DNA of 64,000 nucleotides from Enhygromyxa salina (GTDB lineage Bacteria; Myxococcota_A; Polyangia; Nannocystales; Nannocystaceae). The DNA lies in contig NZ_PVNL01000086.1 in NCBI RefSeq assembly GCF_002994635.1, forward strand, positions 42,251 through 106,250, in the 5' to 3' direction. Shown here piece after piece: positions 38,616 through 49,600 of the stretch. The notes under the pieces are model-generated. The model had not been told where the DNA came from, searched no databases, and saw only the letters and a list, made by a program, of their open reading frames with translations. Both the position numbers and the translations under genes were made by a program. Every line of letters starts with the position of its first letter. Position 1 is the first letter of the stretch.

Positions 38616-40415
38616 ATGCAAGCTCTCCTCTCCAAGCTCCCGGCCTTCGCCCTGCCCTTCGTGACCCGCTCGCTGCGCGGTGGTCGGGGCAGGCGCTATG
38701 TGATCTTCAGCCTGATCCTCGCCGCGTTGACCAGCCTCATCGGCATGTGGCTGACCCTCGGCAGCGGCACCCTCGAGCAGAGCCTGCGGACGGATCTCGG
38801 GGTCGAGGCCTACGAGTACGAGGTCGAGCGCGAGACCTTCACGGTCCTCACCCACGACCCCTTCGAGCATCGCCGGGCCAAGGCCGAGATCGCCACGCTG
38901 GAGGCCAACGGGGGCTACCCCGACACCTACTACGGCGAGGCCTACGATCTGTTCGAGCAGGGCCAAACCATGGTCCGCCAGGCTGCGGTCTCGCCCGCGG
39001 CCGATCCCAGCCACAACCTGCTGCATCAGCGAGCCGCCGCGTTGATCGACGACCCGCAGTTCAACCAGTACGGCGGTTGGGACAACACCTTCCCGTGGCA
39101 CGATTCAGTCCAGGTTCGGATGCTCGAGGCCGTGCTCGACCACGACGGGATCCCCCAGGTCGCGGCCTACAGCTCGCCCCTGGGTGTCGCCGACGGCCTG
39201 AAGCTCATCGGCATGTTCGCCGGGATGCTCCTGGCCGGGCTCGCCACCGTGTTCGCCCCGCTGCTCGTGGCGGTTCAGCAGGCGCAAGAGCGGCACGAGA
39301 ACACCTTGATGCCGCTGACTGGCACCGCGCTGTCGCCCCGCGAGCTCGCGGTCGGCCTGGCCGCCGGGCCCACCGCGGTGATCGGCATCTTCGCCGCGCC
39401 GCAGCTGCTGATCTTCTTGGTCTGCGCCCTGCTCGTCGGTGAGATCTTCGTCGCGGGCGCGCTGCTGGCCGCGCTGGCTGCAACCGGCGCGCTGTTCATC
39501 TTCGGCGCCCAGCTGCTCGGCCAGCTCATGGGTGACAAGCGCACGCCGGGGATCATCGGCATCGCGCTGATGTGCCTGACCGGCGTCGCGTGGCTGGCGG
39601 GCGCAGGCCTGATGTCCAGCGGCGAGCACGACATCGCCGGCATCTCCGCCGTGCTCCCGCACTTGGGCCTCTCGGCGCTGCTGGTCGAGACCTTTTTCGA
39701 CGTCGAGGCCAGCTTCAGCCAGGTGTTCGTCGGCGCGTTCGTGTGGATCGGCGGGGCCGTGATCTTGGGCTGGCTGACCATGAACGCGCTCTCGCGCCGC
39801 ATCGAGGGCAGCGGCGGCGTGCTCCTGGATCGGTGGTCGGCGCTGATCGGCGCGCTGACCTGCATCGCGCTGGTCAATGTTGCGATCCCCGACCTCAACC
39901 ACAGCGAGGGGTTCGTGCGCCAGTACGTTGGGCTCGGCATGCTCGCGCTCCCGCTGGCGCTGCTGCTCATGTCCCGGGTCCCCACCGGCGACGGGCACCC
40001 GCGCATGCGCTCGGTGCCGGTCCCCGCGCTGCTGCTCGAGTTTGGCAGCTGGGGGGTGCTGCACCTGGTGATCGTGGCCGCGCTGTTCGGCAGCAGCGTC
40101 GAGTCGCTGCACCCGGTGGCGCTCGGCTGGCTGGTGTGGTGCACGGCCGTGCTGGCGCTCATTGCGATCCGCATCGTCGCGGTCCCCGGCAAGATCGCCG
40201 CGAACCTGTGGGCGGGGTTCTGCGCGATGTCGCTGTTGGTCGGGTTTGGCCAGGCGATCTTCTGGGCCGACGGCTCGGGGCACCACGGTTTCGGCGACGT
40301 GTTCGTGATGAGCGGGCTGAGCCCGGTGCTGGGTCTGCTGCAGATCGCGCTCACGATCTGGATCCCGACCTCGCTGGTCCTGCACTTGCGCAAGAGTTTG
40401 CGGGCGATTTCTTAG
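38616..40415 (+). CDS. ABC-2 type transporter permease
   Basis: The 599-residue membrane protein has an N-terminal hydrophobic segment (YVIFSLILAALTSLIGMWL), a large extracytoplasmic region (about 50-190), then about ten hydrophobic segments (for example LIGMFAGMLLAGLATVFAPLL, GIIGIALMCLTGVAWLAGAG). It follows its ATPase gene and has a GGAG ribosome site before ATG 38616. The layout fits an ABC-2 exporter half fused to extra transmembrane segments. Confidence 0.85.
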   Translation: MQALLSKLPAFALPFVTRSLRGGRGRRYVIFSLILAALTSLIGMWLTLGSGTLEQSLRTDLGVEAYEYEVERETFTVLTHDPFEHRRAKAEIATLEANGGYPDTYYGEAYDLFEQGQTMVRQAAVSPAADPSHNLLHQRAAALIDDPQFNQYGGWDNTFPWHDSVQVRMLEAVLDHDGIPQVAAYSSPLGVADGLKLIGMFAGMLLAGLATVFAPLLVAVQQAQERHENTLMPLTGTALSPRELAVGLAAGPTAVIGIFAAPQLLIFLVCALLVGEIFVAGALLAALAATGALFIFGAQLLGQLMGDKRTPGIIGIALMCLTGVAWLAGAGLMSSGEHDIAGISAVLPHLGLSALLVETFFDVEASFSQVFVGAFVWIGGAVILGWLTMNALSRRIEGSGGVLLDRWSALIGALTCIALVNVAIPDLNHSEGFVRQYVGLGMLALPLALLLMSRVPTGDGHPRMRSVPVPALLLEFGSWGVLHLVIVAALFGSSVESLHPVALGWLVWCTAVLALIAIRIVAVPGKIAANLWAGFCAMSLLVGFGQAIFWADGSGHHGFGDVFVMSGLSPVLGLLQIALTIWIPTSLVLHLRKSLRAIS

Positions 40416-40463
40416 TGCACGTGAAAGCTTTCATTCCTCAAGAAACCGGCTAAGCTCCTGGCC

Positions 40464-40940
40464 ATGAGTCTCTCCCGCGTGCCGCTGGCGGCCCTGCTGT
40501 TGTTGTCCCTGCCCTGCTTTGCCTGCGTGGCTGATCCCCCGGCGGCCACCAAGGCGGAGCAGAAGCAGCCAGCCACGGCGGACGCCGACCCAGACGCCAA
40601 GGCTGACGTGAAGGCTAGTGCGACGGCTGACGCGAAGCCGCTGGGCAAGTACGAGCTGACCGAAGAAGAGGTCGACCTGCTCGCGCGCGATCCGAAGACG
40701 CTCGGCCCCGAGCAGAACCGCAAGCGCGCGTATGCGCTGCGCAAGAAGATCATGCAGAACCCCGACTCGGAGGCCGCGAGGGCGCTCGAGGATGCCCGCG
40801 AGGCTGCGCTTGCTGGGCAGGTGGAGATTCCGGGTCAGCCGCCCAAGGAGAAGGGGATGGTGATCGAGGCGCCGGAGTATCTGCGGAATCCGGATCAGAC
40901 CTATGATCCGTCGCTGGCTGACGACAAGCCTGCGGGCTAG
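40464..40940 (+). CDS. Small lipoprotein, unknown function
   Basis: A 158-residue protein with a signal ending in LPCFAC (lipobox), then an Ala/Asp/Lys linker to about residue 60 and a charged helical C-terminal half (ELTEEEVDLLARDP, then PEQNRKRAYALRKKI). It follows the ABC permease by 48 nt and may share its transcript. No family recognised. Confidence 0.7.
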   Translation: MSLSRVPLAALLLLSLPCFACVADPPAATKAEQKQPATADADPDAKADVKASATADAKPLGKYELTEEEVDLLARDPKTLGPEQNRKRAYALRKKIMQNPDSEAARALEDAREAALAGQVEIPGQPPKEKGMVIEAPEYLRNPDQTYDPSLADDKPAG

Positions 40941-41504
40941 GGAGCCCGTACGGCGGGATACGGATTTCCGCAACGATGGCGCGGCCTTGGCCCGCATCCC
41001 GCCGTGATTGTTTGGGCTGCTGCAGCAGAGTCACAGCACAAGGACAGCACGAGTTTTTGGCGGCTGGGCGGTGGCCGAGTGCGGCAGGCGTGGGCCTGAA
41101 CCTTGCACCGGGCCGTATCGCTCCTCAAGTCGCTCTCGGGGGGGAGTCTACGTTGGAGCGAGCCTCGTCATCGATGCCGATCTACCGCATCGACCAAGAC
41201 ATCTGCTGGCAGATGACTTCACCGCCTCGCGGCTCCATGCGCAGTCCGACTGGACCGACGACCACGAGCTGCTGCCCCACGCGTCACGAAGTGAGCGACC
41301 ATGATCGACGCAAACGTTCCGGCGCTGGCTCCTTGCCGATCACTACGGTGTCCCGACTCATGATCGCTGATGGAGCTTCGCAAGGCCAAGCCGAGACTGT
41401 GGCGACACGGTGCCCTTCTTGCCGCGGATGCACCCTAACCGAGCAACATCGGGGGCCTTTTGGGGCCGAGACACCGCTTGGCGCCGGCCCGCGGGAATGC
41501 CGGG
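40941..41504. other. 564-bp region without a supportable gene; possible element debris
   Basis: No frame here carries a start, ribosome site and recognisable domain together. One forward frame gives FTASRLHAQSDWTDDHELL, then after a stop continues as FRRWLLADHYGVPTHD, which reads like decayed coding sequence. It adjoins the C-terminus of the transposase gene, so it may be the remnant of a neighbouring insertion. Confidence 0.35.
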
Positions 41505-42887
41505 CTACCGCCCAGAGAGCTGCAACCCACGAGCCGTGATGACACCACGTAACCCGGGCACTTCCCACTGAGAGCCCGGATGCTTGACGCGCAGCTGATG
41601 AAGCGCGCACGTCGACTCGGTTGCCCCGCTGCCGATCGCCATCCCGTGCTCACGCGCGGCTTTGTATTTCATCAATGGCCTTCGCTTCTTGAAGTAGGTC
41701 AGGGCCGAATGGAGGGCGGCTGCGACTGTGGCCTCGAGGTCGGGTTTGTCTGCCTCGCGCCGGAGATGACGCACGACTCGCTGTGCGCCGTCCTCCTCGT
41801 TCAGCAGCCAGTTGCGGTAGGTACGTCGCATGTCGTAGGGGTCGCCGTCATTGCATGCGACGATGACCGCATCGAGGTAGGCGATGGCGTGATGGAAGTC
41901 GACGAGCTGCCAGCGAGGGACTCCTTCGGGAAGACGCTCGCGCAGCTCGCGAGGGAGGGTTTCGAGCTCCGCGGCGCCGTCCTGGATGGTCACCACGGGG
42001 ACATCTCGTCGGTGTTCGATGTGGTGGATGATTTCGTCGGCCATGCGCGCGACGAGATCATCGACGTCGGCGTCGGCGTCTGCCCCATATCGCAGTGTTC
42101 GGCGCGCCTCGCCATCGGTATCGTAGAGTGTGACGTTGCCCGCCCAAGCCATCCGCCAGTTACACTCGCAAGGGTCGACGGGGGTCCGCTGATATACGCG
42201 CTGTTGTCGAGCTGCCAGCTTCGCGTCGCGCTTGGGTCCCTCAGGCAGCTCCTCCCGCATCCGCGCGGCGAAACGATCGAGGCCGCAGCTGATCGATCCG
42301 AGCTCGAAGTCGAGGTCCTCCTCGACACGGACGTTGCCCTCGAGCTCGCGTGCCGTCGTCGCCATGTCGCCGTAGAGGCCATCGAGCCGGTTCTTCAGCG
42401 TCGTCCGGCTCGGCGGGAGAAACCCGAGTCGCGCGAGCGTGGCTTCGACCTCGCGGCTCGTCAGCGTCGCCGCGAGGCCACCCGCGGCCAGAGCCAGGTC
42501 GGGCAGCAAAGAACCGTCGACGACGCCCACGACGACATCGAGCGGGTGAATGGTCGGTCCGTTGCGTACGCCCTCGCGGCGATACAGCGGCTCGTCAACG
42601 ACGTGAGCTCCCCACAAACCGTGGTACAGGCACGTCGACTCCTGACTGAGCCGCTTGTAGGGCTCTCCGTCGACGGTGACCCGCGACGCAGTGGTCCGCG
42701 CGGCCTCGAGCCGCTTTTGCTCGCATCGCCACATGAGCTCTCCGGCAATTGAGCGTTCGGCGAACGACTGCTCCATCCAACTGTCGCCGCTAGCTCGCGT
42801 GCGCGCCCTCCTCATGATGGCTTCGGCCATCGCGTCGAGCTCTTCATCGGTTTGATCGATCTGGGGGATCCTGGCGTTCCTGGGCAT
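41505..42887 (-). CDS. Transposase-like protein, probably ISKra4 group
   Basis: A 460-residue protein with DDE-like features: Asp in VVVGVVDGSLLPD, Asp in VPVVTIQDGAAELETLP, followed by WQLVDFHHAIAYLD. A late MAIGSGATESTCALHQLRVK could hold the Glu. The LVDFHHAI and GSGATEST stretches are the clues for ISKra4-type transposases. The protein stops at GLQLSGR, a little earlier than I would expect, and its 3' end carries GCCGGGCTACCGCC, also found at the end of the small paralogue at 42974. I did not find terminal inverted repeats that would bound an intact element. Confidence 0.6.
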   Translation of the reverse strand: MPRNARIPQIDQTDEELDAMAEAIMRRARTRASGDSWMEQSFAERSIAGELMWRCEQKRLEAARTTASRVTVDGEPYKRLSQESTCLYHGLWGAHVVDEPLYRREGVRNGPTIHPLDVVVGVVDGSLLPDLALAAGGLAATLTSREVEATLARLGFLPPSRTTLKNRLDGLYGDMATTARELEGNVRVEEDLDFELGSISCGLDRFAARMREELPEGPKRDAKLAARQQRVYQRTPVDPCECNWRMAWAGNVTLYDTDGEARRTLRYGADADADVDDLVARMADEIIHHIEHRRDVPVVTIQDGAAELETLPRELRERLPEGVPRWQLVDFHHAIAYLDAVIVACNDGDPYDMRRTYRNWLLNEEDGAQRVVRHLRREADKPDLEATVAAALHSALTYFKKRRPLMKYKAAREHGMAIGSGATESTCALHQLRVKHPGSQWEVPGLRGVITARGLQLSGR

Positions 42888-42973
42888 ACCTGGTTAAGTC
42901 GTTGCTGAAGCCTGTCGTGATCCCAGGACGGCTCAGTCCGAGGGGGGTTCATCCTCGATACGAAGTCGCCGGG

Positions 42974-43141
42974 CTACCGCCGAAGAAGCTCCTCGGTGAG
43001 CGCCTGCGTCGCCGCCGACTGCTCTGCCAATGTCGCCCCCGCCCCGATTCGCGCATCCACGAGTTCGTTCATCATTTGCGCGAGATCATCGAGCTGCGTG
43101 TCGGACAGGGTGATCTTCGGGATCCTCGCGTTCCTTGCCAT
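42974..43141 (-). pseudogene. Truncated relative of the transposase N-terminus (55 codons)
   Basis: ATG 43141 opens a 55-residue frame, MARNARIPKI, parallel to MPRNARIPQI at the start of the 41505-42887 protein. Similarity continues weakly (TLAEQSAATQALTEELL against WMEQSFAERSIAGELM). It stops with RR-TAG where the full-length protein continues. Its 3' end shares the exact 14-mer found at the end of the full-length gene. Likely an internally deleted or truncated copy, though a genuine small protein is possible. Confidence 0.5.
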
Positions 43142-43215
43142 CGTAGGATCAGGATGCACGAGTTCTTCGATGACGACGATGTGCGATCGGGACACACAGA
43201 TCCGTTTGATCAGCT

Positions 43216-43234
43216 AGCAAGCTGGAAGCTTGCT
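43216..43234. repeat. Perfect 8-bp hairpin
   Basis: AGCAAGCT and AGCTTGCT are separated by GGA. It lies between the truncated transposase relative and the large palindrome and may act as a terminator or element edge. Confidence 0.6.
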
Positions 43235-43262
43235 CAGGCTGCGATCCACGCCCCATTCGCAC

Positions 43263-43365
43263 CGGCCACGCACCGTTCGATGCGTGCCCGGGATATCGCT
43301 GTAACTATATGATATTATTGGATAATATCTGGCGTGCCGGGCATGCATCGAACGGTGTGTGGCCG
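43263..43365. repeat. 103-bp imperfect palindrome with AT-rich core
   Basis: Arms 43263-43291 and 43337-43365 are reverse complements over 29 bp with two mismatches. Each arm also has its own inner inverted repeat (ACGCA/TGCGT on the left). The core contains a second perfect hairpin, GATATTAT-TGG-ATAATATC (43311-43329), strikingly AT-rich for this region. It sits downstream of the toxin-immunity pair on the minus strand. Candidates are a strong bidirectional terminator, a small non-autonomous mobile element, or an element end. Confidence 0.85.
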
Positions 43366-43399
43366 CCATAGATGCAAATGCTGGACTTGACGGAGCGAC

Positions 43400-43627
43400 T
43401 CATTCACATTTGCGCATTACTTCACCTTCGACACCTGCCGCGCGCATAACATCAAGAAGGGCTTGATCGCTGACACCGTCTGCGGGAGTCAAAATGACAT
43501 CTCGTCCATCAACGATCGATTCCATGAGCGCCTTGCCTTCTGCCAGGCCAACGCCGGTGCCGGTCCGAATTGCCCTTACCACGGAGATCGGGAGAAAACC
43601 TTCGGTATAACCTGTGATTTTGACCAT
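43400..43627 (-). CDS. Small protein resembling the ribosomal L7/L12 C-terminal domain; putative immunity protein
   Basis: A 75-residue protein encoded 9 nt after the stop of the Rhs-type toxin gene. Residues 14-72 follow the alternating pattern of the L7/L12 C-terminal domain: ISVVRAIRTGTGVGLAEGKALMES matches the helix-turn-helix GLGLKEAK region, and ALLDVMRAAGVEGEVMRK matches its last helix and strand. A gene placed directly after a polymorphic toxin usually encodes its immunity protein, so that is the most likely role; the L7/L12 resemblance is by eye. Other options are a regulatory orphan of the fold. Base composition looks less G+C-rich than the toxin's N-terminal part. Confidence 0.6.
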   Translation of the reverse strand: MVKITGYTEGFLPISVVRAIRTGTGVGLAEGKALMESIVDGRDVILTPADGVSDQALLDVMRAAGVEGEVMRKCE

Positions 43628-43636
43628 TGTTTCAGC

Positions 43637-46600
43637 CTACGGGTCGACCGGGTCGACTGTGATGGTGAACGGCTTGGGAGTCCGCCCCTTTGTGGAGCCG
43701 GTCGAACGGGCAAAGCCCTCGACCCTGACGGCGGTTGCGCCGCGTTCTTTGCCAAATGCCCTTACGGTTTCGATCAGTTTCCGGGGACCAACCGTGTTGA
43801 ACGCAGTTTCAACTTCGCCGGTCGTCTTCTGAATGTGGAGTCCTTCCAGGACGAGAATGTCACCCTCACGCTTGATGCCTGCGAGAATTTCCAAGGTGTC
43901 GTCGCCGATGTTGGCGGTGAGGTGGATCGTTCCAGACTCCTCCTCCAAGATCTTGAACACCGGCCCTCCCCCCTCGACGAGTCCTTCCCCGACTTGAGCC
44001 CCTCCCCTGGTACTTGCGGACAGTGCTTCGATCTGCCCGAGTCCTTTCGACAGTGCGCGATTCACCGATCGGCCAACACGCGCCCCCAGTGCCGCAAGGT
44101 GCCCGAATTCTCCAATCAGCGGCATCGCCTCCATTGCGACCTGTGCGCCAAAGCTGACTCGGCCTCCGATATATGTGATTCGTCGTTGCTCGCTCTGGAC
44201 GAAGTCAGCATGGAAAGCGAGAAAGTCGTCCTGGATGCCGACGGTCTGGTCGCGGAGATGTGGTCCGGCATGGGCAGGAAAATTCTCATATAATCCCAAG
44301 GGTGGCTCAATCTGCTGGGCCTGAGCTAGGTCCTGCTCGTATTGGCGCTGCGCGGCCGCTGCTTTGGCGCGGTTTCCGGCTTTGATTGATCCCGTCGGTG
44401 GCCCGACGGACTCCTCTGCATGCCAAACCCAGATTGTCGCTTCATGTCCATAGTCATCGAAGTCTGTTCCTCCCGCTTCCCAAGATCCTTTCGCGTTCGA
44501 GCCGGCCCAGTCTGGCATGGTCTCACTGACAAATGTCTCCTCTTCACCGGTCACATCCGATGCGCTTGATGGATTATTGCAAGCATATCGATAGCGATTG
44601 TCCCCCGCTGTGAGTCCGACTGGATCGGGCGATATCCAACGTGATATCCATGGCGAATAGTATCGAGCCGAGTGATACTCGAGCCCGGTCTCCTCGTCGC
44701 GCTCCATTCCGGTGTACCGGTATCGCCTCGCCGATACATCGATACTGGCGTCGACCGCTCGGTACGCGCTGGTGCCGTAGGGGTGGTACTCCTCGTAGGA
44801 GATGATCGCTCCGCCTCGGTCGAGTTCGGTCGCCGCTGAGCCCAGGTGGTTGCTCAGCTGGTAGCGGCAGAACGCCACCGAGTTGCCGACAGTCATGCCG
44901 TCGTCGACGGTCTTCGTTTCGACCATACAGATCCGGCCGCTGCCATCGCTGACATGCAGTGACTCCCGCTCGAGGTCCAGAGTGCCGTTGGTGCGTTTGC
45001 GGTAGAACTCGAAGGGTCCCAGGTAGATGCGCTCTTCGGTCGTGCTGCCTTGCTTCTCGGTGTACTTGCGGCTCCTGATTCCGCCAGCGTATTGGAAGTA
45101 GACCTGCTCCGTGCCAGCGGTGGCGTGCCTGAGTTGGTCGTCGTGGTCCCAGTCCATCGCCGCGAGGTGCGGCATGGTCGTCATGCTTCCGTGGGCATCG
45201 TAACCATAGGTGTGCGAGTATGGGCCGTTCGCCGCGTCGCCTGGAGCGGAGATGGCGAGCAGTCGGTTGCCGTTGGCAGCGTACTCGTAGCGGCGGGTCC
45301 AGCCGGTCCCCGCGGCGGGGAGGTGCTGCATCTTCAGAATGTTCCCGACGCTGTCGTACACGTAGCGCTGCGTGTAGCGGCGCATCGCCGACGGATCGCT
45401 GGTCATCGGCTGCGGGCCGACGGGGAGTTGCTCGTGGGTGCGCTGCGTCGTGCCTTGGGTCGCGTGTTCGCGGCCGGTGGCTTCGATCAAGCGGTAGGTC
45501 GCGTCGTAGGTGTACGAGTTCGCGGCCTCGACGACGGCGTTCTGGAAGTAGACCGTCTGCTGGGCGGTGTCGCGGATGTCGGTGATGTTGCCGGCGGGAT
45601 CGTAATGGTAGTGGAGGCCCTGGAGCGCGGTCTGGTCGGAGCCGCGGATCGTCAACAGTCGGGAGAGTCGGTAGGTCTGCGGATCGTAGGCGTAGGTCGT
45701 GGTCGTGGTCGGCGAGTTTGCGGGGCCGTAGACGACGCGCTCTCGCTGGCCGCGGGCGTTGTAGGTGATCTCGCCGACGACGGTCTCCAGCGTCGGGCTT
45801 CCGCGGTGCTCGAGCTCGACGCGCTGGAGTCCACCACCTTCGTCGTAGGAGTACGTGACCTCGGAGTTGTCGGGGGAGATCGCCGTGAGCACGCGGCCGA
45901 GCGCGTCACGCTGGCTGCGCGCCGAGAATGTCTCGGTGTCGAGCAGCGGTGCGGCGGCGGTGGCCATCGCGGGAATTGTACTTTCTTGGAGAAGCGCACT
46001 CCAATCGGGCGTTGTGGTCTTGCTGGCGACGAGCTGGCGCTGCTCGTTCAGCGCGTGGCCCTTGAAGTCGAACGCGGAGGTCGTGGCCACGCCAGCGCCA
46101 TCGTAGACACGGTACACGCGGCCGCGGTGGTTGGTGGTCTCCGGTGTGGCGAGCAGCTCGCCGTAGACCATGCGCTCGAGCAGTTTTTCTGCGCCGCCAC
46201 CGACGGAGACCGTGCGGTCAACGGGTCGTCGCAGAGTGTCATAGGTGCTCAAGAAGCGTTGGCCCCGGCTGTCCCAGCTGCGCATGGGCTGGCCGAGCGC
46301 GGTAAGTAGGTGCCTGCGATCACCAGCGTCGACACTGCCGACGAACAGCGACTGGCCGTGCATGCCGTAGGTGCGGGTCTCGGCCGAGTTGCCGCGCGCG
46401 TCGACGACCTCGAGCACGTTGCCCTGGATGTCGAGTACCGAGCGGGTCGCGTAGAACTCGTCTACGCCTTGATCATCCTTATTGTGGGCGACGGCGAGAA
46501 ATGGCCGGCCGAGCGTGTCGAGGTGGACCTTGCTCGGCGTGTCCGCGTGCTTGGCTGCGAGCTGAGCGGCGCGACGCTCTTTCTGCAGCGCGACGTCCTG

Positions 46601-49600
46601 GCCTTCGTAGCCGATCCGTGCCGCGTGCCAGTCACTGTCGAGCACGGTGTCGTTGACGTCCCAGCTGGTCTGCCCCCACGGCGTGAACTCAACGCGGGAA
46701 AACGTCCCGTTGGGCAGGTCGGTGCGGATCAGCCGGCCGAGCGGATCATAGTGGTTGAGCGACGTGACGCCCTGCTCGACGAGTTCCGCCTCGTCTTCGT
46801 AGTCGGGTATGCTGGAGAAGTAGGGCTCATACGCCTTGACGACGTTGCCTTTGTTGTCGAGCACCACGCGACCGTTGCCCACCCAGCGCAGGTTTGGGCT
46901 GGTGTCCGCATACTGGAGTTCGCCATCCATGATGATCAGCGCGCCGTCCTGGTCGCGCTGCGGCGCGAGGCCGGGACGCGTCTGGGCCTTCACCATGACC
47001 ACACCACCTGCGCCAGAAAAATAGGTGCGCTGCTCGAGCCAGCGCGTGTTCGGGTCTTGATGGGTCTCCCGCTGCCGCGACTTCGCCCAGCTTGGCTTGC
47101 CGGAGTTCTGCCACGCGAACAAGTCATACTCGAAGGTGCTGGTTCGATCATCGAGGGTGTCGCCGTCGTTGTCGCCCACTTTGCCCATGATCGCGCTAGC
47201 GATCACGAATCCGAGCACGTCGGCGGCGACCTGGCTGCGGTTGCCGTTGGCGTCGGTCAGCTGCCAGGGCGCGAGCAGGCGATAGTCGTGCGCAGCGCTG
47301 ACCGTGTTGCCGAGCGGGTCCGTGCTGCTGACGGTCAGCAGCGCGTGCGCGTCGTAGGTGGTCGAGTACACGTTGCCGCACGGATCCTCGACGGCCGTCA
47401 CCATGAAGAACTTGGTCGCGTCGTAGGTCGGGTGACCGGTGCGGACCCACCAGGCGTCGTCGGCGAGCACGTACTTGCCCTCGTCCTCGAGCTCCGCGTT
47501 AGTCGGCGCGCCGGTGAGCCCGCCGAACACCGCTTGGCGTTGGGCCTCGGTCATCGCCATCGCGTCGCTGTCGTAGACGAGCGCCTTGCTCTGCACGCTG
47601 CCGTGGGGCAGCGGGTCCGACAGATCATCGGCGAGGTAGCGCATGCGCGTGCGACTGAGCAGCCGCTTGTCGACGCCGTCGGCCGTGTCCGCGGCGGCGC
47701 GCATGACCTTCCAGGCGAACGCCGAGTCGGCAGGCGCGACCAGGCCGTGCAGCTCGTAGCTGCGCGACTCGATCGCCACGCCAAGGCGCAGGGTGTTGGG
47801 ATCACCATCGAGGTGCACCACGTCAGCCTCGCTGATCGTGACGTGCAAAGCTGACTGGTCGGCGTGCTCAGGGGCCCCCCGCCGCGGATAGGCGACCGCC
47901 GCCGAGCGCAGCACCGTCCCATAGTCGTCGACCTCGAGCACGAAGCTGTGCCCGATCCGCGGATCCGCAGCGTCGCGCTCGTAGTGATAGCTCAGCGCCT
48001 CACGGTCATGCGCGAGGTAGACACCGAACCGATTGTCGCCTCGCGCTCGCACCTGACGAACCTCGAAGGTCGCCTCGCTGACCGTGTACGGCACGCCCTC
48101 GAGCTCGGAACCGTCGAGCGCATAGACCTCGGTTCGCAGCGTTCGATTCGCGAGCGCGCGCAAGGCCTCGGCCGTGTCGTCGCCGCGCAGCCCCGACGGC
48201 ATGCGGCTGTCGGGCAGCTGCCACGCGTCCGCGTCGCCGGCCCAATACTCATCCGCGAACAGCCTCGAGTACTTCTTGCCGCCCGTGAGATAGGCCCCGG
48301 TGTGAAACCAGCTCTTCGTGTAGACGGGCGGCTGGTGCAGCTGCTCTTCGACCACGTCGAACTGCTCGAACGCAAACAACCCATCACCCGAGAAGTCCGC
48401 GAATGACTCGGTGTCCCAAGTCTCGACCATGCCGAAGCCCCGAAACTCGCGCTCTTGCCCGTCGAAGTACCCGTGGTGATATGCGAAGTGCTGAACGAAC
48501 CGCTGGCGCGAGACGTGGTCGAGGTGCTCGACGCGATCGACGACGTGCACGGGGAACGGCAGTTTGGTCAACCACGGTTTCCCGGCGGCCTTGTCCGCCA
48601 GGTAGAACTTCGTCGAGGGCGCGTAGCTGATCCGCGTCTGCGCCCCCATGTTGTTCTTGGTAGCGATCAACAAGTGCGGCTTCGTGCCGCTGGTCAGATC
48701 GATATAGCGCAGCACACCCCCGCGACCGGCCGAATGCGACGATGACCAGACCAGGCACCCGGTCCCGTTGCCCTTCAGATCCACGACTTCGACCCAGTCC
48801 ACGCCGCGCAGACTGGGGAACTGCGACACGTGCTCGCCAGCCGCGAAGCTGTTGCCCGACAGGTTGCGGTAGATCGTGGCGCCGCGATCACCGAGGTAGA
48901 TCAAGTCCGTCGTGCCGCTGCCGTCGACGTCGCTGAGCCGGACCCGGCTCGGATGAAACAGATCGCTGGCCGACGCGAAGCTGGACAGCCCGCGCATGCG
49001 GATCATGCTCCCGAACTGCCCAAAGCCGAGGCAAGGCCAGTATGCGACCTCGCCGTTGCGGATCCGAACCAAGTCCGGCAGGCCGTCGCCGGTCATGTCC
49101 GCGAACTGGATCGATGTCCGCGCGTCGTTGAACACCAGCGTCGGCCGCGAGCCCGCGTCGTGGGTGTTGGGGATCCGCTTGGGTGCGTCAAACCCATCGG
49201 CGCCCTTGCTTCGGTACCAGGTGAAGTGATCTCCGCGATCGATCAACACGTCTGGGAAGCCATCGCCGGAGACGTCGATCAGCTGCATCCGCGGGTCCTG
49301 CCAGTCGATGTTGGGGATCGTCGAGAACTTGCGAAAGTTGCCCCAGCCTTCGTTATTGGTCCGCGTGAAGTACCCCGGCGCTGGCGCGACGAAACTGACC
49401 AGCTCCTTGCGGCCGTCGCCGTCGAGATCCATGAGCTGCACGCCGGGAGCACCGAGCGTGGTCGGCCGCGAGGGCATGGCCACCATCGGCCCGAAGCGGC
49501 CGTCGCCGAGGCCACGCTTGAAGTACCAGGTCCCGGCCGACTCGGTGACCAACCCCGGTACGCCCTCGCCGTCGAGATCCACGAGCCGAGTCATGCGCCC

